This document shows positions 28,613 through 36,883 of a DNA stretch of 64,000 bases, piece after piece. The notes beneath the pieces are model-generated. The model made no database searches, had not been told where the DNA came from, and saw only the letters and a program-made list of their open reading frames with translations. This DNA comes from Rhodococcus rhodochrous (GTDB taxonomy: Bacteria; Actinomycetota; Actinomycetes; Mycobacteriales; Mycobacteriaceae), in assembly GCF_900187265.1 (NCBI RefSeq), contig NZ_LT906450.1, positions 4,455,444 to 4,519,443 of the forward strand. The letters are read 5' to 3'. Each line of letters opens with the position of its first letter. Position 1 is the stretch's first letter. A program made the position numbers and the translations under genes.

Positions 28613-29577
28613 CCGCGCTCGACCCCCTGCTCCCCTCGGCGGCGTTGCGGGCAACCGTGCAGTGCGACGCCACGGGAGAACTGCCCCCTCGCGTGACCCC
28701 GTCGGTACGACCGGTCGCCGACGGGGTGCGGCGGATGCTGTACGCGAAGGTGCCCGTCCGCGGGGTCGACCTGTTCCACAGCCTCGACGTCGACCTGCCC
28801 GTCCTGTGTTCCGGTGTCACCGTCTCGACGTTCCACGATCTCGCCGTCTTCGACACCCCGTGGGCGTTCAGCAGGCACCGGGCCGCCGGTGAGCGTGCAC
28901 TGCTGCGCGATGCCATGCGACGGGCCGACGTACTCGTCGCGGTCTCCAACTTCACCGCCGAACGTCTCCTGGCGCTGTGCGGCCGAGAGGCCGTGGTCAC
29001 TCCGCTCGCGCCCGCGGTGTGGGCGAAACCTCCGGCCCCCGAGGAGATGCGGGACATCCGCAGGGCGTACCGGCTGCCCGAACGGTTCGTCCTGCAGGTC
29101 GGCACCGTCGAACCCCGCAAGGACGTCGCGCTCGTCGCCGACGCGTGCCGTCTCCTCGACATCCCGCTGGTGCTGGCCGGAGCCGGATCCACCGGACCCC
29201 ACGCACCGGCCGGTTCGATCGGTCTCGGTTACGTTCCCACCGCCCACCTCCCCTCGTTGTACGCCGCGGCGACCGCCGTCGCGTACGCCTCGCGCTACGA
29301 GGGCTTCGGGTTGCCGCCGCTCGAGGCGATGGCGTGCGGCGGGGCGGTGGTGACGAGCGCCGTCGGTGCACTGCCCGATGTCGTCGACGACGGAGCCCTG
29401 CTCGTCACCGAACACACCGTGACGTCGTGGACAGCGGCCCTGCGCGTCGTCGTCCACGACCGCGACACCGCGGAGGCGCTGCGCACCCGAGCACGCGAGG
29501 TCGCCGCGACCTCGACATGGACGCGCACCGCCGAACTCACGCGCGAGGCTTACCGCACCGCGGGCCTGAGAATCTGA
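28495..29577 (+). CDS. Glycosyltransferase, GT4 type
   Basis: The 360-residue protein shows the GT4 pattern: RIGFGALALRPSGSGVQTYV at the N-terminus, TVSTFHDLAVFDTPWAFS, RFVLQVGTVEPRKDVALVAD, and the donor-binding SRYEGFGLPPLEAMACGGAV with its E-x7-E motif. The ATG at 28495 follows AGGAA; it lies inside the end of the polymerase gene, giving a 118-base overlap in a different frame. The recognisable fold begins about residue 16, so most of this overlap must be real. It acts in the cytosol on the lipid-linked repeat unit. Confidence 0.85.
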   Translation: MRTDATLVTSPKLAHRIGFGALALRPSGSGVQTYVRELLTALDPLLPSAALRATVQCDATGELPPRVTPSVRPVADGVRRMLYAKVPVRGVDLFHSLDVDLPVLCSGVTVSTFHDLAVFDTPWAFSRHRAAGERALLRDAMRRADVLVAVSNFTAERLLALCGREAVVTPLAPAVWAKPPAPEEMRDIRRAYRLPERFVLQVGTVEPRKDVALVADACRLLDIPLVLAGAGSTGPHAPAGSIGLGYVPTAHLPSLYAAATAVAYASRYEGFGLPPLEAMACGGAVVTSAVGALPDVVDDGALLVTEHTVTSWTAALRVVVHDRDTAEALRTRAREVAATSTWTRTAELTREAYRTAGLRI

Positions 29578-29589
29578 CGAGGTCGTCGC

Positions 29590-31137
29590 GTGGGTAGACA
29601 TTCGCTGGCCGACCGGATGGCCGAGACCGTCGTGATGGAGCGGATCGTCGCGGCGCACGACCCCGGCGGTACTCTCCACGAACCGCAGACCCCGGAGCTC
29701 GACGGGCGGGCCGCGCGACGCAACACCGTCGTGATGCTCGGCAGCCGGTTGGCCGTCGCCTCGATGGGCTGGGCCGGTTCGATGATCGTCGCCCGCGCGT
29801 TGGCACCGGACGACTTCGGCAAGTTCTCCTTCGTCTTCGGCCTGCTCGGGTTGCTGTCCGTCGTCACCGATCTCGGCGTGGGCCGAGTGGTGCTCGCGAA
29901 GCTCGTCGAGTGCAATCCGTGGGAGGTCTCCTACGTCACCACCGCGTTCATCGCGTTGCGCGCTGTGCTCGGTCTGCTCGGGTACGCGCTGGCCGTCGGG
30001 TACGTGCTGCTGCTCGGATACTCGTCCGATGTCGTCTGGGCGACAGTGATCGCCGGTCTCGTCGTGGTGATCGCAACGCCCAACAACGCCCTGTCGGTGA
30101 TGTACCAGAGTCGATTGCGCATGGCATCGGTCGCGGTCGCCGAGACCTTCGGCCAGCTCGCGCAGCTGATCGCCACCATCGCCGCGGTGCTGTGGAATCC
30201 GGTGCTGCTCGTGCTCGTCGTGCCGGCGGTGATCAACGAGATCGTCGGCGCGGGCATCCTCGTGCGCGGCGTGCGAGCGGGCAGGGCCGGGCCCCTGCCC
30301 GCCGCGCGCGCCCAATTGTGGCGGTGGCGGGAGATGCTCGTCGAGGCCATCCCCCTCAGCATCGGCTTCGCCCTGCTCACCCTGCTGTCGAAGATCGACG
30401 TGCTGATGCTCGGGCGGATGGACACCTTCGACTCGGTGGGTCTCTACACCGTCGGTTACAAGTTCGCCGACCTGCTGTCGATGGTGTCGTCGACCGTCGT
30501 CGGACCGGTGACCACGCTGCTGGTCGCGACCTGGCCGGCGCAGAGCGAGATGTTCCGGCAACGCACACGGGAAGCGGCGATGCTCCTCGCGGTGCTGGGC
30601 GCGACCGCCACCGCGGCCTTCTGGTCGTCGGCGGACGGTGTGCTGTCCCTCCTTTACGGCGAGCGGTTCGCCGAGGCGGCCGGTGCTTCGCGCATGCTGG
30701 TGCTCGGCAGCGCGCTGTCGATGCTCACCGAACTCGGTCTCATGGTGCTCATCGCGACCGGGCGCCACCGCGTCTATCCGTGGGTGGCGCTGGCCGCACT
30801 CGCCGGGAACATCGGTGCGAACCTCGTCCTCATCCCCCGTCTGTCGTTCGACGGGGCGGCGCTGGCGACGGTGCTCACCGAGGCTGCGATGCTCGTCGCG
30901 ATCTGGATCGTGGTGGCCCGGAGCGTCCGGATCGGGGGCCTGTTCCCCTTCACCCAGACCGCCGCGATCGCGATGCTGGGTGTTGCGGTGGCCGTGTGGA
31001 TGTCGCTCTTCGCGGAGCGCTACGATCTTCCCTGGCCCGTCACCGCTGTCCTCTCGGCTGTCTGTGTTCTGGCCGGAACCCATGTCCTTCCCATCACCGG
31101 CGGGCTCGGCCTCGTCGGTCTCGTCAAGTCTCGTTGA
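29590..31137 (+). CDS. Wzx-like polysaccharide flippase
   Basis: The 515-residue protein has a ~45-residue hydrophilic N-terminus and about 12-14 membrane helices. The hallmark of the MATE/MVF Wzx family is visible in SMIVARALAPDDFGKFSFVF near residues 60-80, with SKIDVLMLGRMDTFDSVGLY (~275) and LLYGERFAEAAGASRMLVLG later. It would move the lipid-linked repeat unit across the membrane for the Wzy-like polymerase encoded two genes upstream. GAGG precedes the GTG at 29590; inner ATG codons are possible starts. Confidence 0.87.
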   Translation: MGRHSLADRMAETVVMERIVAAHDPGGTLHEPQTPELDGRAARRNTVVMLGSRLAVASMGWAGSMIVARALAPDDFGKFSFVFGLLGLLSVVTDLGVGRVVLAKLVECNPWEVSYVTTAFIALRAVLGLLGYALAVGYVLLLGYSSDVVWATVIAGLVVVIATPNNALSVMYQSRLRMASVAVAETFGQLAQLIATIAAVLWNPVLLVLVVPAVINEIVGAGILVRGVRAGRAGPLPAARAQLWRWREMLVEAIPLSIGFALLTLLSKIDVLMLGRMDTFDSVGLYTVGYKFADLLSMVSSTVVGPVTTLLVATWPAQSEMFRQRTREAAMLLAVLGATATAAFWSSADGVLSLLYGERFAEAAGASRMLVLGSALSMLTELGLMVLIATGRHRVYPWVALAALAGNIGANLVLIPRLSFDGAALATVLTEAAMLVAIWIVVARSVRIGGLFPFTQTAAIAMLGVAVAVWMSLFAERYDLPWPVTAVLSAVCVLAGTHVLPITGGLGLVGLVKSR

Positions 31138-31144
31138 GGTTGCA

Positions 31145-32254
31145 GTGTCCCTTTCGCGGTCGATGCCGCGTCGCGTGTCGCGGTCCATGCCGCTCCGCGC
31201 CGTTCTCACCCTTGTCGGTGTGTTCGCTCTGTCGTGCACCCAGAGCACCGAGCCACGCGACTGCCGAACAGATCTGACCGCCGACAGTCTCGGGGTCGCG
31301 ACGGGAGCCGGCCTCGACTCCCTCGACTCCGCTGACCTCGACGCATACATGTCGACGGTCGCCGACAGCGGCGCCGGCTGGATCCGGTTCGACGTGGACT
31401 GGTCGACCATCGAACCCGCGCGTGGCCGCTTCGACTGGAGGGGCACCGATCGGGTCGTCGCCGCAGCCGACGCGCACGACCTGCAGGTGCTGGGCCTGCT
31501 CACCCACACTCCGCACTGGGCGCGGACGTCGGAGGCCGACCCCGGCGACCCGCACGGGATGCCCGCCGACCCGGACGAATTCGGTCGCTTCGCAGGCGAC
31601 GTCGCCGATCGCTATTCCGACAGCGTCACGCACTGGGAGATCTGGAACGAGCCGAACCTGACGGCCTTCTTCACCCCGCAACCCGACGTCGGCGCGTACG
31701 CCGACCTGCTCGTGGCGGCGTCGGACGCGATCCACAACGTCGACCCCGGGGCAGTGGTCGTCACCGGTGGCCTGTCCCCCGGCACCGACAACGGATCGGA
31801 CATCGCCCCGACGACCTTCCTCACCGAGTTGTACGACGAGGGCGTGTCGTGGGCCTTCGACGTCGTGGGCATGCATCCCTACAGCTACCCGGCCCTGCCG
31901 TCCGATGCGTCGACGTCCGAGTGGAATTCCTTCTACCGCATGCGCGAGATGCGCACCGTCATGGTCGAGCGGGGGGATTCCGACAAGCCCATCTGGGCAA
32001 CGGAGTTCGGGGCACCGACGGGCACGGACACCGACGCGGTGGGGCCCACGGAGCAGGCCGACATCCTGCGCGACGGGATCACCGAGCAGCGCGCGTTGGG
32101 ATTCGTCGACAAGCTGTTCGTCTACAGCCTCCTCGACCGCGGCACCGATGTGTCCGATCGCGAGCAGAACTTCGGGGTCCTCGCGCACGACGGGACAGCT
32201 AAGCCTGCCTGGGACGTGCTGCGCACGGCGGCGGTCACTTCCGGTTGTCTCTGA
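31145..32254 (+). CDS. Glycoside-hydrolase-like (clan GH-A) lipoprotein, first paralogue
   Basis: The 369-residue protein has an N-terminal signal with lipobox-like VFALSC, then a TIM-barrel resembling GH39/GH5 enzymes. GWIRFDVDWSTIEPARGRFD opens the barrel, HWEIWNEPNLTAFF holds the acid/base glutamate (~160), HPYSYPALPSDAST follows, and PIWATEFGAPTG holds the probable nucleophile glutamate (~280). It should be tethered to the outer face of the membrane and may trim or release the exopolysaccharide, as PslG does in Pseudomonas. It starts at GTG 31145, seven bases after the flippase stop, making it the last gene of the 25467-32254 operon. A close paralogue lies at 33503-34624. Confidence 0.82.
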   Translation: MSLSRSMPRRVSRSMPLRAVLTLVGVFALSCTQSTEPRDCRTDLTADSLGVATGAGLDSLDSADLDAYMSTVADSGAGWIRFDVDWSTIEPARGRFDWRGTDRVVAAADAHDLQVLGLLTHTPHWARTSEADPGDPHGMPADPDEFGRFAGDVADRYSDSVTHWEIWNEPNLTAFFTPQPDVGAYADLLVAASDAIHNVDPGAVVVTGGLSPGTDNGSDIAPTTFLTELYDEGVSWAFDVVGMHPYSYPALPSDASTSEWNSFYRMREMRTVMVERGDSDKPIWATEFGAPTGTDTDAVGPTEQADILRDGITEQRALGFVDKLFVYSLLDRGTDVSDREQNFGVLAHDGTAKPAWDVLRTAAVTSGCL

Positions 32255-33337
32255 TCAGCAGCGGCTCGAGGTGAGGGCGTCGCGCGCCGCCAGGCGCAGG
32301 GGACGGACGAGGTCGGCTCCGAGATCTGCGGCGCGGAGGGTCCACCGGTGGTGCGGTCGCGAGGCGGGGACGGCGATGATCCGCCCCACCCGGTAGTCAC
32401 CGTTCGCCCACTGCTCCTTGAATTTCGTTGTGCCGAGGAGGTAGTCGAAGCGGCCGATGCCCAGCTCGTCGTGCCGGTCGGCGAGGTGGCGCTGCAACAA
32501 CTGGCCGGGCTGGTAGCGGCGCGCCTCGGGATGGAAGCGGCTCAACCACATCTCGGCCGTGGTCCCGGTGCGGAACATGATCTCGTGGGCCGTCCACCGG
32601 TCGCCGACGAGCAGACCCACGACGAGCAACCGACCGGCACGGGCCTCGGCGGCGAGCAGCGGCCGGGTGAACGCGGTGAACGGCGGCGCACAGAAGTTGT
32701 CGCGCCCGCTGTGTGCGTCGGCGGCCGCAGCGACCGCGGCGATATCGCGCCACCTCTGCGCGAGATGGTCCGGATCGCGCACCACTTCGACGGAGACCGG
32801 GGTGCCTTCGCGTTCCAGCGAGCGTTCGAGCCGGGACAGTGTTCTCAGTGTGCGTCGACCACGCAGCGATTCGGCGCCGGCACCGGTGGCGACATCGACG
32901 GTCAGGCACCGCTCGGTTCCGGCGATGTCGATGCTCCAGCGAGGCGAGGCATGCAGCATCTCGACGAGAGGGTCGGTGAGATCGACGTGGTCGAGCTGCA
33001 GTGCCATGTTCCGATCGGCGATGCCGTCGAGCAGGTCGGCGAGCGCGGCCTCGTCGGTCGCGAGGAAGGTTCCTATCGTGGCGAGGCCGTGAGCCGGGAG
33101 TCGTAGAGCGGTGACCCCGAGACGGGTGCGGGCGTGCAGGGGCGCGAGTCCGACGAGGCGCCCGTCGCGCCGGACGGTGCACACGGCCGATCGGCCGCGC
33201 CCCATCCGATTCCAGGCCAGTGCGTAGGAGGGGCGGGTCGCGACGCGCCGACCCACCTCCTGGGCGAGGTCGTCCCATTCCGCGGAGAGCCGGACTGCGG
33301 ATGTCTCGTCGTGGATCTCGAAATTCACGGTGCGCAT
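32255..33337 (-). CDS. GNAT/BioF2-type (CelD-like) acyltransferase
   Basis: The 360-residue protein resembles the CelD/BioF2-like GNAT acetyltransferases of polysaccharide loci. An N-terminal domain has WDDLAQEVGRRVATRPSYAL, WNRMGRG and DGRLVGLAPLHARTR. The C-terminal domain has RWRDIAAVAAAADAHSGRDN, GRLLVVGLLVGDRWTAHEIM, FHPEARRYQPGQLLQRHLAD and FDYLLGTTKFKEQWANGDYR. It may acylate a sugar of the polymer. The ATG at 33337 is used; ribosome-binding signals are weak and a GTG at 33358 is possible. It lies between the two glycoside-hydrolase paralogues; its stop codon abuts the stop of the first. Confidence 0.75.
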   Translation of the reverse strand: MRTVNFEIHDETSAVRLSAEWDDLAQEVGRRVATRPSYALAWNRMGRGRSAVCTVRRDGRLVGLAPLHARTRLGVTALRLPAHGLATIGTFLATDEAALADLLDGIADRNMALQLDHVDLTDPLVEMLHASPRWSIDIAGTERCLTVDVATGAGAESLRGRRTLRTLSRLERSLEREGTPVSVEVVRDPDHLAQRWRDIAAVAAAADAHSGRDNFCAPPFTAFTRPLLAAEARAGRLLVVGLLVGDRWTAHEIMFRTGTTAEMWLSRFHPEARRYQPGQLLQRHLADRHDELGIGRFDYLLGTTKFKEQWANGDYRVGRIIAVPASRPHHRWTLRAADLGADLVRPLRLAARDALTSSRC

Positions 33338-33502
33338 GCACCGGAACCTTCGGTCCACGAATCCCACATCTTCCGGCCCCCTGCTCGTTACAGTGAATTC
33401 GCGGCGTCGGTCTGCCGCTCGCTCCACCGCAAGAATCGCAGGTCGGCGGCGCAGCGTTACGACCGATGTCTGAATTGTCCGAATGATACATCAGGAGAGT
33501 CG

Positions 33503-34624
33503 ATGGGTCGTCTCGCACGCGTCGCACTGGCCACAGCCCTCTCGTGCTCCCTCGCCGCACTCGCAGCGTGCGCCCCACCGCCCCAACCCCCTCCGCCGAC
33601 CACCTGCGCGACCGACGACATCGGAATCGCGGCCGGCGCACCGCTGATGTACCTGTCGGACTCCGAACTCGACCGCGAACTCGACGCGATCCGGGCCGTC
33701 GGCGCCCGGTGGCTGCGCGTGGACATCGACTGGTCGGTGATCGAACCGAACCGCGGGCAACAGAACTGGTCGGTGCCCGACCGTGTGGTGGATCGCGCTC
33801 GGGTCCGCGGACTCGAGGTGGTCGGCATCGTCGCGTACACCCCGGCCTGGGCGCGCGTCGCGGGCGGCGGCGACACTCACGGATACCCCGCCGACCCGGC
33901 AGCCTTCGCCGGTTTCGCCCGGCAGGCGGCACAGCGCTATTCGACCCGCGTGACGCACTGGGAGATCTGGAACGAACCGAACCTGACCAACTTCTTCCGG
34001 CCCCGTCCCGACGTCGGCAAGTACGTCGAGCTGCTCGCCGCGGCCGCTCCGGCCGTCAAGTCCGTGCAACCGAATGCCCGGATCCTCAACGGCGGACTCG
34101 CACCCGCGGTGGACAACGGTTCCGACATCTCCCCCGTCACCTACGTGCAGCAGCTCTACGCGCGCGGGGCGCACCAGTACTTCGACATCCTCTCCGTCCA
34201 CCCCTACAGTTATCCGGCACTGCCGTCCGATGCGAGCACGCAGAGCTGGAACACCTTCTACCGCATGCGTCTGATGCGCGACACCATGGTGCAGTACGGC
34301 GACGCCGCGACACCGGTGTGGGCCACCGAGTTCGGCGCCCCCACCGGAACCGCCTCGAACGCGGTGAGCACGCAACGGCAGGCCGACATCATCGCCGACG
34401 GCATCGCGGAGGCCCGCCGGCTCGGCTGGGTACAGAAGGTCTTCGTCTACTCGATGCGCGACCGCGGGACGAACCAGGCCGACGTCGAGCAGAACTTCGG
34501 GCTGCTCTACCAGAACTTCTCGGCCAAATCCTCACGCGCCGTGGTCGCTTCGGCGACCTCGGGATGCGCGGCCGCGAACGACACGCTCGAGTCCACGAAC
34601 ACCCCGGTCGACGCGGTGTGGTGA
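33503..34624 (+). CDS. Glycoside-hydrolase-like (clan GH-A) lipoprotein, second paralogue
   Basis: The 373-residue protein has a lipoprotein signal ending ALAAC (~residue 26), a Pro-rich linker, and a TIM-barrel domain closely similar to the protein at 31145-32254. Both contain WLRVDIDWSVIEP-type, HWEIWNEPNLT and HPYSYPALPSDAST segments and a WATEFGAPTGT nucleophile region. Both catalytic glutamates are present, so it should be an active glycosidase on the outer membrane face. CAGGAGAG precedes the ATG at 33503. It is divergent from the acyltransferase gene. It probably arose by duplication within the locus, and the two may cut different linkages. Confidence 0.82.
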   Translation: MGRLARVALATALSCSLAALAACAPPPQPPPPTTCATDDIGIAAGAPLMYLSDSELDRELDAIRAVGARWLRVDIDWSVIEPNRGQQNWSVPDRVVDRARVRGLEVVGIVAYTPAWARVAGGGDTHGYPADPAAFAGFARQAAQRYSTRVTHWEIWNEPNLTNFFRPRPDVGKYVELLAAAAPAVKSVQPNARILNGGLAPAVDNGSDISPVTYVQQLYARGAHQYFDILSVHPYSYPALPSDASTQSWNTFYRMRLMRDTMVQYGDAATPVWATEFGAPTGTASNAVSTQRQADIIADGIAEARRLGWVQKVFVYSMRDRGTNQADVEQNFGLLYQNFSAKSSRAVVASATSGCAAANDTLESTNTPVDAVW

Positions 34625-34642
34625 CAGTGGGTGTGCCGACGA

Positions 34643-35842
34643 TCAGGCGCCGAGCGCGTCGGTGATCCCGTCGAGGATCCGATCGAGGATCGGCCCCGAC
34701 GTCGCGAAGTTGATGCGCAGGAAGTTGCGTGCGCCCGACCCGAACCGCACCCCACCGTCGGCGAGGACACGTCCCCGCTCGCGGACGGTCGACACCGGAT
34801 CGTCGATGCCGAGCGGCCCGGTGTTCAACCACGTCAGGTAGGTGCCCTGCGGCAGGTGGTGCCGTAGGTCCGGGATCCGTTCGCGCAGAACCTCGTCCAC
34901 CCGTCGACGGTTCCGGTCGAGGACCTGCAGCAGGTCGCGCTGCCACGCATCGCCCTCCCGCCACGCGGCGAGCGTCGCGACCACTCCCGGCACCGACACC
35001 GTCCCGTACAGGTCGAACGGCTCCGCGTCCCGGCGCTTCAACAGGGTCTCGGAGCCGTAGTGCACCACCGCGCACCGCATCCCCGCAAGGTTGAACGCCT
35101 TGCTGGCGGAGGTGAGCGTCACCGTGCGGGCAGCGGTCTCCGGCCCGAGCGAGGCGAACGGGATGTGCCGGTGCGGTTCGTAGATCAGCTCGGCATGGAT
35201 CTCGTCGCTGACGACGAGCATGTCGAACCGTTCGGCGAGATCGGCGATCCGTTCGAGTTCCTCACGCGTGAGCACCCGTCCGGTGGGGTTGTGCGGGTTG
35301 ACGAGCACCAGCACCCGCGGGCGACGCCGTGCCACCAGCGGCTCGAACGTGTCGAAGTCGAGCACCCACCCGTCGCCTCGGTCGACGAACGGAAAGTCGA
35401 TCTGCTGCAGACCCATCCGTCGCAGTGACGCCAGGAACGGCGGGTAGTTCGGTGTCTGGATCGCCACCGCATCCCCGCGCGTGGTGCTCAGGTGCAGCAC
35501 GAGTTGCAGGGCCTGGATGAGATCCGTCTGCTCGCGGACGGCTCCGGGATCGGGTTCCCATCCGTAGCGCGTGTGCATGCGTTGCGCGAACTCCTCGCGC
35601 AGCGGCGTGCCGTCGAACCAGTCGGGATAGCCGAGATCGCTACGGTCGACCAGTTCGTGCAGCGCACGTGCGATCGGCGGTGCGACCGGGAAATCCATGT
35701 CGGCGACCCACGCGGGGGCCAGCCCGTCGGCGGCCGCCCGTGCCCACTTGGCACCGGACCGCGCCGACAGGGCGTCGAAGTCGAGGTCGTCGAACCCGGG
35801 CACCCCAGGACCGCCGACCGAGAGGCGCTCGTCGCTGGTCAT
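34643..35842 (-). CDS. PatB/MalY-type PLP aminotransferase / C-S lyase
   Basis: The 399-residue protein belongs to fold-type I PLP enzymes of the MalY/PatB subfamily. WVADMDFPVAPPIARALHEL near residue 45, PNYPPFLASL, NPHNPTGRVLTREEL, VSDEIHAELIY and the PLP-lysine motif SASKAFNLAGMRCA (~245) are visible, with the C-terminal arginine in NFLRINFATS. Members act as cystathionine beta-lyase or cysteine desulfhydrase. It is 43 bases downstream of phoU on the same strand. It interrupts the exopolysaccharide genes and has no obvious link to them. Confidence 0.87.
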   Translation of the reverse strand: MTSDERLSVGGPGVPGFDDLDFDALSARSGAKWARAAADGLAPAWVADMDFPVAPPIARALHELVDRSDLGYPDWFDGTPLREEFAQRMHTRYGWEPDPGAVREQTDLIQALQLVLHLSTTRGDAVAIQTPNYPPFLASLRRMGLQQIDFPFVDRGDGWVLDFDTFEPLVARRRPRVLVLVNPHNPTGRVLTREELERIADLAERFDMLVVSDEIHAELIYEPHRHIPFASLGPETAARTVTLTSASKAFNLAGMRCAVVHYGSETLLKRRDAEPFDLYGTVSVPGVVATLAAWREGDAWQRDLLQVLDRNRRRVDEVLRERIPDLRHHLPQGTYLTWLNTGPLGIDDPVSTVRERGRVLADGGVRFGSGARNFLRINFATSGPILDRILDGITDALGA

Positions 35843-35885
35843 GAGGATGAGAATCGCACGGTTCGCGGCACTCCGCGCGCCGAAG

Positions 35886-36533
35886 TCAGGCGGCCGGTCG
35901 CTGGCCCGTGACGAAGAAGATCAACCGATCGGCGACGTCGACGGCCTGGTCGCCGAAACGCCCGTAGAAACGCGCGAGGAGTGCGGTGTCGACCGCGGTC
36001 CGGATGTCGCCGTCCCATTCGGGGCTCTCGAGCAGGGTGAGCAGTCGCGAGTGCACCGCATCGAGTTCGGTCTCGATGGCGTGCGTGCCCTTGATCGTCT
36101 CGAGGTCGAAGTCGGTGAACGCGTCGCGCAGGATCGCGACGATCTGCGCGGCGAGTTCGGCCATCCGGCGAAGATCGTCGCGCAGGAGATCGGACACCAG
36201 CGACTCGGGATGGCGACGCCGTACGACCCGCGCGATGTGCAGGCTCAGTTCGCCCATCCTGGTGAGATCGCCCGTGATACGAACCGCGGAGAAGACCAAC
36301 CGCAGGTCGGCGGCCACGGGACCCTGCAGGGCGAGGATCCGTACCGCTCGCTCGGAACAGTCGGTGTCGAGTTCGGCGATCCGTGCATCGAGATCGAGGG
36401 CGGCCTGGGCTGCGTCGAGATCGGTGTCGAACAGGGCGCGAGTGGCCAGGTCGAGCCCTTCGGCTGCGACCGCCGCGAGCTCACCGAGACGTTCGACCAG
36501 GTCGTCGAGCTGTCCTCGGAACAACTCCCTCAT
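35886..36533 (-). CDS. phoU: PhoU-type phosphate regulator
   Basis: The 215-residue all-helical protein has two three-helix repeats. Metal-binding acidic motifs lie in LDLDARIAELDTDCSERAV and GTHAIETELDAVHSRLLTL, with ITGDLTRMGELSLHIARVV and ALLARFYGRFGDQAVDVADR at equivalent places in the two halves. PhoU links the Pst phosphate importer to two-component signalling. No pst or phoR/phoB gene is present in the window, so this is an orphan copy. GGAGCGAGAC precedes the ATG at 36533. Confidence 0.87.
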   Translation of the reverse strand: MRELFRGQLDDLVERLGELAAVAAEGLDLATRALFDTDLDAAQAALDLDARIAELDTDCSERAVRILALQGPVAADLRLVFSAVRITGDLTRMGELSLHIARVVRRRHPESLVSDLLRDDLRRMAELAAQIVAILRDAFTDFDLETIKGTHAIETELDAVHSRLLTLLESPEWDGDIRTAVDTALLARFYGRFGDQAVDVADRLIFFVTGQRPAA

Positions 36534-36606
36534 GTCTCGCTCCCTCCGTCGCCCGGTTCACGGCACGTGTACCCGGCTGGTCCTCTTTGCAGTCCTGGAG
36601 AGGAGC

Positions 36607-36765
36607 CTAACGGCGCGCGTCGACGACACTCTCGGTGGCGACGTCCTCGGAGGGCGATGCGGAGCCCGCACCGTCGTCCATGCGGGCGAGATGAGCCTTG
36701 ATCCATTCGGTGCTTCCCGGCGTCGCGGTGCTGTGCTGCGGTGTGCCGGCAATGCAGATAGACAA
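36607..36765 (-). CDS. Possible 52-residue protein
   Basis: A short frame starting at TTG 36765, preceded by AGGA, encodes a hydrophilic peptide with STEWIKAHLARMDDG in its centre and an acidic end. Codon use is only moderately like that of the surrounding genes and no family is recognised. The 350-base gap 36534-36883 between phoU and the Wzz-like gene otherwise shows nothing clear, so this is a tentative call. Confidence 0.22.
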   Translation of the reverse strand: MSICIAGTPQHSTATPGSTEWIKAHLARMDDGAGSASPSEDVATESVVDARR

Positions 36766-36883
36766 ATTGTTTTCCTCGTCGTGACGCCGATGTGCTCGGC
36801 TGCGCAGGCCACACCCATCCCCTGGAGTGACCGCCATCACTATAGCCTGTCGGCGCGAAGCTTCAACTCGGGCGGGAACGCGG

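Noticed and set aside
28465-31509. A 1014-codon minus-strand frame opposite glycosyltransferase, flippase and glycosidase genes
   Set aside because: It spans three genes on the other strand and is dominated by charged low-complexity residues, typical of an antisense shadow.
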